64,000 nt of DNA from Psychrobacter proteolyticus (GCF_003350005.1 NZ_QLKS01000002.1:1-64000), one strand, 5' to 3'; positions 17,583 to 28,597 are shown, counted from the first letter of the stretch. Notes: a model not told the origin generated them from the sequence alone. Program-made: numbers and translations.

Positions 17583-20438
17583 TCAGCCTACAACCACGAT
17601 GTTAACCAATTTGTTAGGAACGACGATTTCTTTTTTGATCTCGCCAGTGATGAATTTTGCCACACTTTCCATAGTACGAGCTTGCTCTTTTAGCTGCTCA
17701 GGATCGCTGTTTGGTGCGACATCCATCTTACCACGCATCTTACCATTGACCTGTACCACCATGGTGATCATGTCCTGTACCAGCGCACTTTCATCCACGG
17801 TTGGGTAGTCTAAGGTTAAGGTGTCAAGACCCAACTGCTCAAGCAGATGCTCGCCAACGTGCGGCGCATATACAGATAGCATAATCAGCAGGTTGGTCAA
17901 CGCTTCGTGTTTGACGTGTAGCTCTTGCTCGCTACTGGCGTTAAAAGAAGTCAGCTCATTAGCAAGTTCCATCAGGCTTGATACTGGCGTGTTCAATGCC
18001 AGACGATCACCCAAGTCACTGTCAATCTTAGCAATTGTTTCGTGCGTTTTACGGCGTAAATTTTTGGCTTCTTTGCTTAGACCGTCTGTGTTCAAGGTAG
18101 CACTGTTAAGCGTATCAATGCTGATATTAGCGGCCGTTAGCGCTTGCATATGGTCGGTTGCAATGCGCCATACTTTTTTCACAAAGTTATAAGGGCCTTT
18201 TAGAGCGTCATCTGACCATTCAAGCGTTTGATCCGCAGGCGCAGTAAATAGTGTGTACAAACGAACCGTATCAGCACCATATTTATCAATGGTTAGCTGT
18301 GGATCTACGCCATTGTTCTTTGATTTTGACATTTTTTCGATCTTACCAATCGTCACTGGCTGTCCATCTGACTTCAAGATAGCTTTGATTGGTTGACCAC
18401 GTTCGTTGAAGTCAATATCGATATCTTCTGCAAAGTAGTAGGTCGTACTGCCATCCGCATTGACGCGGTAGAACGTACCAGCAAGCACCATGCCTTGGGT
18501 CATTAGATTGGCAAATGGCTCATCACCTGTGACTAAATTTTCGTCGCGCATAAGCTTATGGAAGAAACGCGCATACAATAGATGCATCACCGCATGCTCG
18601 ACACCGCCGACGTATTGATCAACAGGCAACCATTTATTGGCAGCAGACTTGTTGACCATGTTTTGCGCATCATTTGGGCTAGCAAAACGTGCATAGTACC
18701 AGCTTGACTCTACAAAGGTATCAAAGGTATCGGTCTCACGCTCAGCAGGATTACCACACTTAGGACAAGTGGTATTGACAAACTCTGGGATGTTCTTGAG
18801 TGGGTTACCGCGACCATCAGGTACGACGTCGGTTGGCAATACAACTGGTAGGTCTTGCTCTTCAACAGGTACTGTACCACAATGCTCACAGTTGATCATT
18901 GGGATAGGGCAACCCCAATAACGCTGGCGAGAGACACCCCAATCACGTAGGCGATACTGGATCTTTTTCTTAGCCAGCTCTTTTGGCTCAAGCTTGGCTA
19001 GCATTGCTTCAAACGCTTGCTCAAAGTCTAGACCGTTAAACTCACCTGAATTTATTAACAAGTTATCTGGTGAATTGTTAAATTGACTGTGAGACTTAAA
19101 ACGTATTGTATCTAGTGCCTCAAACAGAGGCATATGAAATTTGTTATCAGTATCGTCAATTATTTTTAGTAGGTTTGAGTTGTTTACATGCTTTAAAATA
19201 CTATCTACAAAGCTACTAGGTGAATAATTTTCATCGTAATTTATATCAAAATCATAATTGATTTCTTTACTTATAAGCTCAATCTTTTCAATAGAATTTT
19301 TAACATTTAGATCGATAACTACTCTTTTTATAGGTAAATTGTACTTCACCGCAAATTCATAGTCACGCTCATCATGAGCAGGTACTGCCATAACTGCGCC
19401 TGAGCCGTAGCTCATCAATACGTAGTTAGCAACCCACACTGGCACTTCTTCACCAGTCAAAGGATGCGTCACAGTGAGGCCTGTATCCATACCGATTTTT
19501 TCAGCTTTGGCCAGATCCGCTTCAGCTACTGAGCCTTTTTTGCAAAGGGCACAGAATTGATCGATTGCGTCATCTTGCTCAGAGGCATACTGTGCAAGTG
19601 GATGCTCTGCGGCTACAGCGACATAAGTCACACCCATCAACGTATCAGGACGAGTGGTGAACACATCTAAGGTGTTTTCTTCACCAGCAAGCTCATAAGG
19701 GAAGTGCACTTCCATACCAGCACTACGACCAATCCAGTTACGCTGCATGGTTAGTACTTCAGATGGCCAATGACCTTCTAGCTGATCCAAATCATCCAGT
19801 AGCTCATCGGCATAATCAGTGATGTTGAAGTAATACATTGGGATGTCGCGTTTTTCGACCGCAGCACCACTACGCCAGCCTTTGCCATCGATGACTTGCT
19901 CGTTTGCTAAGACGGTGTTGTCAACAGGATCCCAGTTGACCGTCGACAGCTTTTTGTAGACTAGGCCTTTTTTGTACAATTGCAAGAATAACCACTGCTC
20001 CCACTGATAATACTCAGGGCTACAAGTGGCAAATTCACGTGACCAGTCAATAGACAGGCCTAGCAATTTAAGCTGCGCACGCATGCTGTCAATATTGGCA
20101 AATGTCCATGCCGCAGGTGGGGTTTGGTTGGCAATTGCTGCGTTTTCCGCTGGCAGGCCAAAACCATCCCAACCCATTGGCTGCATGACTTCATAGCCTT
20201 TGAGGCGATAATAACGGCTTAATACGTCAGAAATCGTATAGTTACGTACGTGGCCCATATGCAGCTTGCCACTTGGATAAGGGAACATCGACAGCATGTA
20301 ACGACTTGGCTTGTCGCTTGGCTCGTTACTTACTTCAAAGCGCTTGTCAGTGGCCCATTTGGTCTGCTGCGCGGCTTCTATCGCTTGTGGGTTATAATAA
20401 TTGTTTTCTGTTTGGTCTGCTGTCACGGCGTTGCTCAT
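17583..20438 (-). CDS. leuS: Leucyl-tRNA synthetase
   Basis: This class I synthetase charges tRNA-Leu. The HIGH-like motif is in PYPSGKLHMGHVRN (54-67), the CP1 editing domain spans roughly 225-480, a zinc-type CEHCGTVP/CPKCG region follows, and the KMSKS loop is in KMSKSKNNGVDP. The anticodon-binding domain and a C-terminal domain end the protein. At 951 residues it is about 90 longer than E. coli LeuRS (860). Most of the excess lies at residues 371-460, between YNLPIK and INSGEFNGLDFEQAF, where an Asn/Asp/Ile/Lys-rich stretch replaces the usual 25-30 residues. By hand count that DNA is about 27% G+C, against about 45% next to it. It is otherwise intact and first in leuS-lptE-holA. Confidence 0.97.
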   Translation of the reverse strand: MSNAVTADQTENNYYNPQAIEAAQQTKWATDKRFEVSNEPSDKPSRYMLSMFPYPSGKLHMGHVRNYTISDVLSRYYRLKGYEVMQPMGWDGFGLPAENAAIANQTPPAAWTFANIDSMRAQLKLLGLSIDWSREFATCSPEYYQWEQWLFLQLYKKGLVYKKLSTVNWDPVDNTVLANEQVIDGKGWRSGAAVEKRDIPMYYFNITDYADELLDDLDQLEGHWPSEVLTMQRNWIGRSAGMEVHFPYELAGEENTLDVFTTRPDTLMGVTYVAVAAEHPLAQYASEQDDAIDQFCALCKKGSVAEADLAKAEKIGMDTGLTVTHPLTGEEVPVWVANYVLMSYGSGAVMAVPAHDERDYEFAVKYNLPIKRVVIDLNVKNSIEKIELISKEINYDFDINYDENYSPSSFVDSILKHVNNSNLLKIIDDTDNKFHMPLFEALDTIRFKSHSQFNNSPDNLLINSGEFNGLDFEQAFEAMLAKLEPKELAKKKIQYRLRDWGVSRQRYWGCPIPMINCEHCGTVPVEEQDLPVVLPTDVVPDGRGNPLKNIPEFVNTTCPKCGNPAERETDTFDTFVESSWYYARFASPNDAQNMVNKSAANKWLPVDQYVGGVEHAVMHLLYARFFHKLMRDENLVTGDEPFANLMTQGMVLAGTFYRVNADGSTTYYFAEDIDIDFNERGQPIKAILKSDGQPVTIGKIEKMSKSKNNGVDPQLTIDKYGADTVRLYTLFTAPADQTLEWSDDALKGPYNFVKKVWRIATDHMQALTAANISIDTLNSATLNTDGLSKEAKNLRRKTHETIAKIDSDLGDRLALNTPVSSLMELANELTSFNASSEQELHVKHEALTNLLIMLSVYAPHVGEHLLEQLGLDTLTLDYPTVDESALVQDMITMVVQVNGKMRGKMDVAPNSDPEQLKEQARTMESVAKFITGEIKKEIVVPNKLVNIVVVG
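19059..19328 (-). other. AT-rich insertion block within leuS
   Basis: These are residues 371-460 of LeuRS, rich in Asn, Asp, Ile and Lys and in AT-ending codons. It stays in frame and sits in the second half of the editing domain, outside the catalytic core. Its composition breaks sharply from the gene on both sides, so insertion or replacement by foreign DNA is likely. Confidence 0.65.
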
Positions 20439-20460
20439 AGTCGGCTCGAAATTGGTTGAT

Positions 20461-20497
20461 ACTGATTTGTTTAATACGGATTTGTTTAATACTGATC
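20461..20497. repeat. 15-bp tandem repeat upstream of leuS
   Basis: ACTGATTTGTTTAAT and ACGGATTTGTTTAAT follow each other, with a third partial copy (ACTGATC), in the leuS leader or promoter region. Confidence 0.65.
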
Positions 20498-20664
20498 AAA
20501 ATAGGTGGAATTTGACAATGCCATAGCATAGCGTAATTTGACGAAAATTGCGACGATATGATGCAGTTGCTTACTAGGTTTGACGATTAAAAGTAATGCA
20601 TTCTCTATATCCAGTCAGCCTTAGGTATAATAGACAAATTAATGAATATTTATGAGGATTTATC

Positions 20665-21036
20665 ATGACCATCACCATTTACGGTATCAAATCTTGTAGC
20701 ACGATGAAAAAAGCTTTTACTAAGCTAGACGATCTAGATGTCAGCTACGATTTTCACGATTATAAGAAACAAGGTATAGAGAAAGAAACAGTACAGCGCT
20801 GGGTAAATGAACTAGGTATCGAAAAAATGCTTAATAAGCGTGGTACGACATGGCGCAAGCTAGACGACAGTCAAAAGCAAGCGGCTGACGCTAATGTAGA
20901 CAACGCGATAGATTTACTCGTGGAAAATACCAGCATGATTAAACGTCCGATTGTAGAAGGTCAGTTGGCAGATAGAGATCAAGCCGTATTACTATGCGGA
21001 TTCGATGAATCTGAGTTTAATAAAGTTTTTTCGTAA
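20665..21036 (+). CDS. ArsC/Spx family protein (YffB-like)
   Basis: The 123-residue thioredoxin-fold protein has the N-terminal signature ITIYGIKSCSTMKKA, with one cysteine (residue 11) in CSTM, and the conserved Arg in KRPIVEG. YffB/ArsC-like members are small cytoplasmic reductases of unknown substrate, some using glutathione. The single Cys without a CxxC argues against classical Spx. The start has GAGGA eight bases upstream. It is monocistronic and ends at a terminator shared with the convergent argB. Confidence 0.85.
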   Translation: MTITIYGIKSCSTMKKAFTKLDDLDVSYDFHDYKKQGIEKETVQRWVNELGIEKMLNKRGTTWRKLDDSQKQAADANVDNAIDLLVENTSMIKRPIVEGQLADRDQAVLLCGFDESEFNKVFS

Positions 21037-21088
21037 AATTGAGCTATAAAAACTAAGCTAGGCTGATTATTAAAGATAAAAATGCATA

Positions 21089-21126
21089 AAAAAGCCCGAG
21101 CGTTTATATCAACTCGGGCTTTTCTA
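21089..21126. terminator. Terminator between the ArsC-like gene and argB
   Basis: AAAAAGCCCGAG and CTCGGGCTTTT form a stem with A- and T-runs on either side, suitable for both convergent genes. Confidence 0.85.
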
Positions 21127-21163
21127 CATTTAGCTTTCTTACATTTAACATTGCTAGATTTTG

Positions 21164-22084
<921 letters not shown>

Positions 22085-22152
22085 CTAAGGGCCGGTTTTA
22101 AATTGGTTGTTTTTCTACTATGTCTAATGAGACAGTGATATATGTTATGTGG

Positions 22153-23955
22153 CTACTCCGCAGGAATAGCAAGAATCTGTTCTGCTAGATCTGCGTTAAA
22201 TGGTCGGCATAAAGCGGCAAATGTCGCCTGAATATCTTTTAGGTCATCTATGCTATTGCCCGCAAAGCGGGCGGTCAGGCTATTGCTGGTATTTGACTGG
22301 CGCAGTACCCCAAAACCATGCGCAAAATCCAAGCGCACACCATCGATACAGCTCAGCTTGGTTCCTACAGGTAATAATTCATGCGTCTGTTTTAATGTTA
22401 TTTGCGCCTTCGCAGTAGCGCAAGTACACACTGACGACTTGCATGTTGTGGCAGGCAGACAAGTATCTTTTAATTGCTGACTAGATGAAGAATCAGTATG
22501 AGTAGACATATCTACTAGATACTGCAAGTAATGACAAAATCTCGTTAGTTGCTCTACAAGTGAGCAGTCGTTAGTAGCCGTTTGCGGCATTGGCAAGTAA
22601 TGGTCAGCAGTACTGACTATAGTGGGCAAGCTTTGGATGATATCTGCTAGTGGTTTTTTATCATTAATATCATTATGAGTTTGGTCAATCCAATGCAGCA
22701 ACCGTAATGCGGCATACATCCCATCATCATAAGGGATAAAGCGGCTGTCATTAAAGATGAAATGCCCTGATAATTCACCAGCGAAGACAATCTGATTGTC
22801 AGGATGCTGTACCTGCTGGCGCATAAAGCTGCTGCCAGTCTTGCTAACCACAGGTGTAGTACCAAGCTCAGATAATAGTCTTGGTAAATGATGGGCACAC
22901 TTAATATCAAAAAGAACTTCAGACGCTAATAAAGAGTCGCTAAGAGAGTTAGGATGTTCAGTAATAGCAATACGTGCCAATAAATAGAGCAAATGATCGG
23001 GCGTAACTATCTTGCCGTTGTTATCAACGATCATTAAACGATCGCCATCGCCATCAAACGCCAAGCCTATATCTGCTGCATTCGAAACAACGACTCGTTG
23101 CAATTCGTTTAAGCGATTTGGTTCGGTGGGGTCTGGATTACCAAGGGGGAAATTGCCATTGGGTGTGTCATTGAGAAAAATAACGTGCTGGCAAAAATGT
23201 TTAAACAAGCGCTGAGCAATACTCCCAGTTGCGCCATGCATACAGTCAATAACTATGACTAAATCAAGTTTATAAGCGCTTTTCTGATTGGCTTTAGTTG
23301 CCGAGTGATTGTGCTGAAATAATTGTTCAAATACCTGCTCAATAGCATCAATATAAACGTTTGCTACTTGACGAGTAGGTAATTGCTCAAGCAAATCAAT
23401 TGGTAATTTTGAGTCGTGGCTACTCTGAATATTTTTAAAGCCTTCTGAAAACCAGATAGAATTGTTAGCCTGGCTATCGGGATAAGCGTGATGACCATGA
23501 TGGGCGGTTAGTTGATGATAGAGCGTCTGTATCTCTGAGCTACTAGGGGACTTATTATTTACTAACCATTTGATGCCTAATATGTCTTTAGCAGAATGGC
23601 TTGCTGTTACGACTATGCCATGTCCTTGATATTGCATTGCCCAAAATGCCATCATCGGCGTGGTGATTAGGCCTAACTGGATTACGCGTAAACCCTGCTG
23701 AGCTAATACAGTAGAGAGTGTATGTGCAATGGCTTCACTACCAATGCGCATATCATAACCAATAACGACAACATTCTGCTTAGTCTCAACAGAAGCATCA
23801 GTACTGATGTTTTTAGTCGGTTGGCTATCTTGGGCATTGTAGAGAGTGGCAAAAGCACGGCCTAATGCTTGTATAAAACTGCTAGTAAAATACTGGTTGG
23901 CACCGCGAATATCATAAGCACGGAATAAGGATTGCTGCGCCGCAAAAGGTGGCAT
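22153..23955 (-). CDS. algC: Phosphomannomutase/phosphoglucomutase, AlgC type
   Basis: This alpha-D-phosphohexomutase interconverts hexose 1- and 6-phosphates for LPS and exopolysaccharide precursors. YDIRG (14-18) opens domain 1. The phosphoserine loop is VTASHSAKD (116-123), the metal loop is FDGDGDR (300-306), the sugar loop is GELSGH (393-398) and the phosphate-binding site is ARFAGNS (562-568). At 600 residues it is about 135 longer than P. aeruginosa AlgC. Extra segments include a Ser/Cys-rich insertion at 484-520 with several cysteines, and inserts at 43-60 and 152-225. The phosphoserine loop reads SHSA where SHNP is usual. AAGGAGA precedes the ATG. The order is dut-algC-argB. Confidence 0.92.
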   Translation of the reverse strand: MPPFAAQQSLFRAYDIRGANQYFTSSFIQALGRAFATLYNAQDSQPTKNISTDASVETKQNVVVIGYDMRIGSEAIAHTLSTVLAQQGLRVIQLGLITTPMMAFWAMQYQGHGIVVTASHSAKDILGIKWLVNNKSPSSSEIQTLYHQLTAHHGHHAYPDSQANNSIWFSEGFKNIQSSHDSKLPIDLLEQLPTRQVANVYIDAIEQVFEQLFQHNHSATKANQKSAYKLDLVIVIDCMHGATGSIAQRLFKHFCQHVIFLNDTPNGNFPLGNPDPTEPNRLNELQRVVVSNAADIGLAFDGDGDRLMIVDNNGKIVTPDHLLYLLARIAITEHPNSLSDSLLASEVLFDIKCAHHLPRLLSELGTTPVVSKTGSSFMRQQVQHPDNQIVFAGELSGHFIFNDSRFIPYDDGMYAALRLLHWIDQTHNDINDKKPLADIIQSLPTIVSTADHYLPMPQTATNDCSLVEQLTRFCHYLQYLVDMSTHTDSSSSQQLKDTCLPATTCKSSVCTCATAKAQITLKQTHELLPVGTKLSCIDGVRLDFAHGFGVLRQSNTSNSLTARFAGNSIDDLKDIQATFAALCRPFNADLAEQILAIPAE

Positions 23956-24092
23956 TGCTTACTCTCCTTATAACCGTGATAGATGTTCAATGATAAATAA
24001 AAATGAATAGCGCAAGGTTTTATATATAGCTTAAGCAAAACCTTAAACGCTATCTAAAAAGTTGTCAGAAAAATTGACCAACAAAATAGCTA

Positions 24093-24557
24093 CTATTGGC
24101 GACCTGAGTGTCCAAACCCGCCTGCACCGCGTACGCTTTCATCACTGAACTCTGCAACTACTTCAAACTCAGGACGGGCAACAGGTACCACGATGTACTG
24201 TGCCATACGCTCAGCTGGATTAAGAACAAAGTCATCCCCACTGCGGTTCCAAATACTAACCATCAGCTCGCCTTGATAGTCGGCATCGATTAGCCCAACC
24301 AAGTTACCCAAGACGATACCGTGCTTATGACCAAGACCTGAACGCGGTAAAATCATACCTGCATAATTAGGATCTTGAATATAAACCGCAAGGCCAGTGC
24401 CAATTAAATGGGTTTCACCTGCTTTAATCGTTAATGGCTCATCGATGCAAGCACGCAAATCAATACCTGCACTGCCATCAGTGGCACGAGTTGGTAGAGA
24501 AAATGCTTCGTCTTCAGTAATTTTAGAGTTTACCACTTTAACTTGTACAGCTTGCAT
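24093..24557 (-). CDS. dut: Deoxyuridine 5'-triphosphate nucleotidohydrolase
   Basis: The 154-residue trimeric dUTPase cleaves dUTP to dUMP and pyrophosphate, keeping uracil out of DNA and feeding dTMP synthesis. All five motifs are visible: [10 protein letters not shown] (with catalytic-site Asp), [34 protein letters not shown] and the C-terminal [10 protein letters not shown] arm that closes over the active site. Length and order are normal. It is the first gene of dut-algC-argB, with about 140 bp before algC. Confidence 0.97.
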   Translation of the reverse strand: MQAVQVKVVNSKITEDEAFSLPTRATDGSAGIDLRACIDEPLTIKAGETHLIGTGLAVYIQDPNYAGMILPRSGLGHKHGIVLGNLVGLIDADYQGELMVSIWNRSGDDFVLNPAERMAQYIVVPVARPEFEVVAEFSDESVRGAGGFGHSGRQ

Positions 24558-24674
24558 AACACACTCACTTAACGATTTGATGGTTTTTAAATTATGATTT
24601 TAAACTAGGGCCTTGAACTATGGTCTAAATAAATCTTATTCGAAATTTTTATATTTCAGCAATTCAGCATTTAA

Positions 24675-26078
24675 CTAAAGTATCAACACGCTGGCCAATC
24701 CTAAAAAGGACATAAAGCCGACAATATCCGTGACGGTCGTTAGGATAACCGAAGCAGAGAGAGCAGGGTCGATATTCATTCGTTTCAGCATCAACGGTAT
24801 GCTGATACCAGAGACGTTAGCCGCAGTCATGTTGATCGCAATGGCAAAACCAATGACGGCACTGATTTTAATATCATGAAACCATAACTGAGCAATAAAC
24901 GCCATAATTATCGCCCAGATGATACCGTTTATCGCACCCACCCACAGCTCTTTATTCAACAGCCAGACACGGTTAGAACCACCGATTTGACCCATCGCCA
25001 TCCCGCGGATAACGACCGTCAGCGTTTGCGAGCCAGCAATACCGCCCATACTGGCGACCACTGGCATCAATATCGCTAGCGCCACGACTTGTGCCAATAC
25101 TTCTTCAAACTGTCCAATTACTGCTGCGGCCAATAGGGCAGTACATAAATTGATACCTAGCCAAACGCTACGGCTTTTAGCACTGGTTAGGATGGGAGCA
25201 AACAACTCTTCATCTTGGCTAACACCAGCGAGGTTTTTCATGGTGCTGTCGACATCATCTTGGATGATTTCCATGATGTCTTCACCGTTTAGTTGACCAA
25301 CCAGCTCGCCATGGCTATTGATGACAGGCGCAAAACGAATATCCTCTGAACGAAAAATCGCGGCAGCATCTTGAATATCCAAGCGATCATTAATTGTAAT
25401 GGCAGTATCAATCAGTTCCGAGACTAAGGTGTTTTGTTTATGCTTAATTAAGTCTACTAGACTCAGTAGTCCCAGTAATTGCTGGCTTTGATCGACAACG
25501 AGCAGCTCTTGGCTCTCGTCATCAAGTAAGTCGTCGTTTTCTCGCAGCCAATCCTGCACATCTGCCAAATAGATATCATCTCTTATTTGGATAATATCAG
25601 GATCCATATAGCTACCAACTTCCCAGTCGGCATAGGTATCGAGTTTATTAACTTGGACTCGAGTCTCTTCGTCCAGCGTTGCCATAACTGAGGTACGTAT
25701 GCTCTCAGTGACGGTATCCAAAATCTCGGAAATGTCTTGAGCATCAAGATCTTGGGTAAACATGGAGATTTCTTGAGAAGAAATATTCTCCATCAATGGC
25801 TGGCGCGTATCGACATCTAGCTCGGCAAGCACCTCACCCTTGATATGTTCTGGCACCTGCGCCCAAATCAACAGACGGTTTTGAGTTGGGAAGGACTCTA
25901 GTAGGTTGGCAATCTCATATTCGGACTGCTTTTCCAAAAACTCTGTAATGGCCTCGTATGCTTTATCAGCAACCAAACCCTGAAGATACAGAAGCTTATA
26001 TTCGGCACTATATTCAGCCGAATTATAGTCTCCTGACAGCATGGCTGTTCGTTCCTGATTTGGCGTCGGGGTAGGCAT
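24675..26078 (-). CDS. mgtE: Magnesium transporter MgtE
   Basis: The 467-residue inner-membrane Mg2+ channel has a cytosolic helical N domain (about 30-140), two CBS domains (about 145-275) with acidic residues that sense Mg2+, a plug helix, then five membrane helices (about 300-465). The pore signature PVVASMGGIAGSQTL and a later AINMTAANVSGISIPLML match the family. Open/closed gating by intracellular Mg2+ is known for the family. It follows rep on the minus strand with a 154-bp gap that contains an imperfect tandem repeat. I saw no magnesium riboswitch there. Confidence 0.95.
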   Translation of the reverse strand: MPTPTPNQERTAMLSGDYNSAEYSAEYKLLYLQGLVADKAYEAITEFLEKQSEYEIANLLESFPTQNRLLIWAQVPEHIKGEVLAELDVDTRQPLMENISSQEISMFTQDLDAQDISEILDTVTESIRTSVMATLDEETRVQVNKLDTYADWEVGSYMDPDIIQIRDDIYLADVQDWLRENDDLLDDESQELLVVDQSQQLLGLLSLVDLIKHKQNTLVSELIDTAITINDRLDIQDAAAIFRSEDIRFAPVINSHGELVGQLNGEDIMEIIQDDVDSTMKNLAGVSQDEELFAPILTSAKSRSVWLGINLCTALLAAAVIGQFEEVLAQVVALAILMPVVASMGGIAGSQTLTVVIRGMAMGQIGGSNRVWLLNKELWVGAINGIIWAIIMAFIAQLWFHDIKISAVIGFAIAINMTAANVSGISIPLMLKRMNIDPALSASVILTTVTDIVGFMSFLGLASVLIL

Positions 26079-26182
26079 AAGTGTTCCAAGTTTTTACAGT
26101 CAAGTGTTTACAGTATATAAAGAACAATAACGATTATAATAATCGCCTTTTGCGCAGTCTAAAGCGTGTTTTCGCAAGCATT

Positions 26183-26218
26183 TTACTTAGGTGCTTATTA
26201 CTTACTTAGGTGTTTAAG
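26183..26218. repeat. Two-copy repeat between rep and mgtE
   Basis: TTACTTAGGTGCTTA is repeated as TTACTTAGGTGTTTA with a period of about 18 bp, just after the rep stop. Confidence 0.55.
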
Positions 26219-26232
26219 TGTTTTGATTAAGA

Positions 26233-28266
26233 TTAACGCTTACCCAGTAACGCTCGAATATTGGCCAAATATTCATCAGCAACGGCTTCTGGGTCTTTGG
26301 TCGCTTTTTTCTTTTTCGCTTTGGCAGGCCAGTCAATATGATCCTCAGGCAGCTCATCCAAAAATCTTGATTCTGAGGTAACGCGCATCTGACCACCAGC
26401 ACGGCGCTGGGTCGCGAGCGTCAATGTCAGCTCACGACGCGCACGGGTAATGCCCACGTACATCAAACGGCGCTCTTCTTCGACCGTCTCACTCATAATC
26501 GAGTTGCGATGCGGCAGCATCTCTTCCTCAAGCCCCATGATATAAACAAAATCAAACTCCAAGCCCTTTGCCGCATGTAAAGTCATCAAGTTAACTTTAT
26601 TAGTATTCTCTTCTTCTTGCTGTTGCTCGAGCATATCAAGCAAAACCAGCTTACGAATGATGGTATCAATCGTTCGGTCCTCGTCTTCTTCAGCACGATT
26701 AATCAAGGACTGAATACTGGTGTAGAGCATATCGATATTATCAATACGGTTTTTTTCTTGTTGCGGCGTTTTAGCATCGCTACGGACAAAGTCAATATAA
26801 CCTGTCTCATCAATCATCTGGCGTACGATAGGTACAGGGTCTGGGTGTTGATCCAGCTCACGCGTATAGTGCTCGATAAATTCACCAAACTCTTTTATCG
26901 TACCATAAGCCTTTGATGGCAATACATGAGTCAGGCCAGCATGGGTACAAGATGCCAGTAGCGATATGCTGTGCTCTTGCGCAAATAAGCCGAGTTTTTC
27001 TAGCGTGGCGGGTCCCATACCGCGCTTGGGTGTATTGATAATACGCAAAAACGCGCTGTCATCTTCGGGATTCAGAATCAGACGCAGATAGCCCATGATG
27101 TCTTTGATTTCACTACGTGCAAAGAATGACTGACCGCCTGATAATTTATAAGGCACTTGCAGCTGGCGCAGTTGTGCCTCTAGCATACGTGCTTGAAAGT
27201 TACTGCGGTACAGTACGGCATACTGTTCCCACTCATTACCGAAACGCAGCTTGTGTGTGACGATTTCTTTGGCCACGCGCTCGGATTCATCATCGTCATT
27301 ACGACAATTAATAATGCGGATTTTTTCGCCTTGACCTTTATCTGACCACAGTTTTTTCTCAAATAAATGCTCGTTGTTTAGAATAACGGCATTGGCAGAG
27401 GTCAAGATACGTGTGGTTGAGCGGTAATTTTGCTCAAGCATAACGATTTTTAGTTTTGGAAAATCTTCTTTTAGCAGTGCCATATTTTCGGGCTTCGCCC
27501 CGCGCCACGCATAGATAGATTGGTCATCATCACCTACCACGGTGAAGCGACCTTGCGGACCGACCAAATACTTAATCATCTCATACTGGGCAGTGTTGGT
27601 ATCTTGATACTCATCGACCAATAGATAGCGAATACGGTTCTGCCATTTATCACGTAGCTCTCTATTTTCACGCAATATCTTGGTTGGCAAGACAATCAAG
27701 TCATCAAAATCGACGGCATTATAAGCACGCAAGTTACGCTCATAAAGCGCATATAACGTCGCGAAAATCATATCTTCTGGATCGTCTAACGTTTCCATCG
27801 CCTTATCAGGCTCGACCAAGTCATTTTTCCAATCAGAAATCATTTTGATGGCTTTACCGACTAACTCGCGACTTTCAGCGCCGCTTAAGTTGTCGCGCAT
27901 CATCAGCTCCATCAAGAGGCGCTTACTGTCATCGCTGTCCATGATGGAAAAATTGCCTTTTAGCGGGGTATGAATCAGCTCATAGCGCAAAAACTGTAGA
28001 CCAAATTGGTGAAACGTCGATACCGTTAACCCGCGCATTTTTTCGCTTGGTAGCAGTTTGCTTACCCGCGCTTTCATCTCACGTGCCGCTTTATTGGTAA
28101 AGGTCACGGCGGTGATGCGCTCAGCTGGCATGTCACATTCTTGGATTAGGTAAGCAATCTTACGCGTAATCACAGAGGTTTTGCCGGAGCCAGCACCTGC
28201 AAGTACAAGTAATGGACCAGATACGTAGAGCATGGCTTCTTGTTGTTTGGGATTGAGTTGACTCAT
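26233..28266 (-). CDS. rep: ATP-dependent DNA helicase Rep
   Basis: The 677-residue UvrD/Rep-type SF1A helicase moves 3'-to-5' and helps replication forks pass obstacles. Motif I is LAGAGSGKT (residues 18-26), motif Ia is VTFTNKAAREM, motif II is LVDEYQDTN, motif III is VGDDDQSIYAWRGA, motif IV is LEQNYRS, and motifs V and VI are MTLHAAKGLEF and RRLMYVGITRA. The length and the FSIMDSDD segment fit Rep rather than UvrD or PcrA. The C-terminus is Lys-rich (PAKAKKKKATKDPEA). Confidence 0.95.
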   Translation of the reverse strand: MSQLNPKQQEAMLYVSGPLLVLAGAGSGKTSVITRKIAYLIQECDMPAERITAVTFTNKAAREMKARVSKLLPSEKMRGLTVSTFHQFGLQFLRYELIHTPLKGNFSIMDSDDSKRLLMELMMRDNLSGAESRELVGKAIKMISDWKNDLVEPDKAMETLDDPEDMIFATLYALYERNLRAYNAVDFDDLIVLPTKILRENRELRDKWQNRIRYLLVDEYQDTNTAQYEMIKYLVGPQGRFTVVGDDDQSIYAWRGAKPENMALLKEDFPKLKIVMLEQNYRSTTRILTSANAVILNNEHLFEKKLWSDKGQGEKIRIINCRNDDDESERVAKEIVTHKLRFGNEWEQYAVLYRSNFQARMLEAQLRQLQVPYKLSGGQSFFARSEIKDIMGYLRLILNPEDDSAFLRIINTPKRGMGPATLEKLGLFAQEHSISLLASCTHAGLTHVLPSKAYGTIKEFGEFIEHYTRELDQHPDPVPIVRQMIDETGYIDFVRSDAKTPQQEKNRIDNIDMLYTSIQSLINRAEEDEDRTIDTIIRKLVLLDMLEQQQEEENTNKVNLMTLHAAKGLEFDFVYIMGLEEEMLPHRNSIMSETVEEERRLMYVGITRARRELTLTLATQRRAGGQMRVTSESRFLDELPEDHIDWPAKAKKKKATKDPEAVADEYLANIRALLGKR

Positions 28267-28597
28267 AACGTGACCTGTAAGACAAAAGCAAAAAAGAGGG
28301 TAGCGCTGATATGAAAAACATAGATAAACGCAGCGCGCATCATCAAAACTCGTATCGTTGCGATATTTTAATAATCTTTATTATAAGAATAATAGAATTT
28401 AAGGTTTGATGATGGCATATCATAAAAATCTGGTGGGTCATTATAAAGCAAAAATACTCACTTTGGGGGAGGACTTGGGTGATGAAAGTGGGGTATTCAG
28501 ACACTTGATTTTTGACAAATAGCGTGGCAGTGTTTGCTCATAGTCAAAAGTACGGATTTGGGGTTAATATAAGGTAAGGTCTATATCATAATTCATA

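Noticed and set aside
17583..20438. Intein or group II intron in leuS
   Set aside because: The AT-rich block is only about 270 bp, stays in frame, and has no splicing-junction Cys/Ser...His-Asn motifs or reverse transcriptase. It is treated as an insertion instead.
26079..26232. Magnesium riboswitch upstream of mgtE
   Set aside because: The 154-bp leader shows only a short tandem repeat. No M-box-like conserved structure could be found, and these are mostly known from other phyla.
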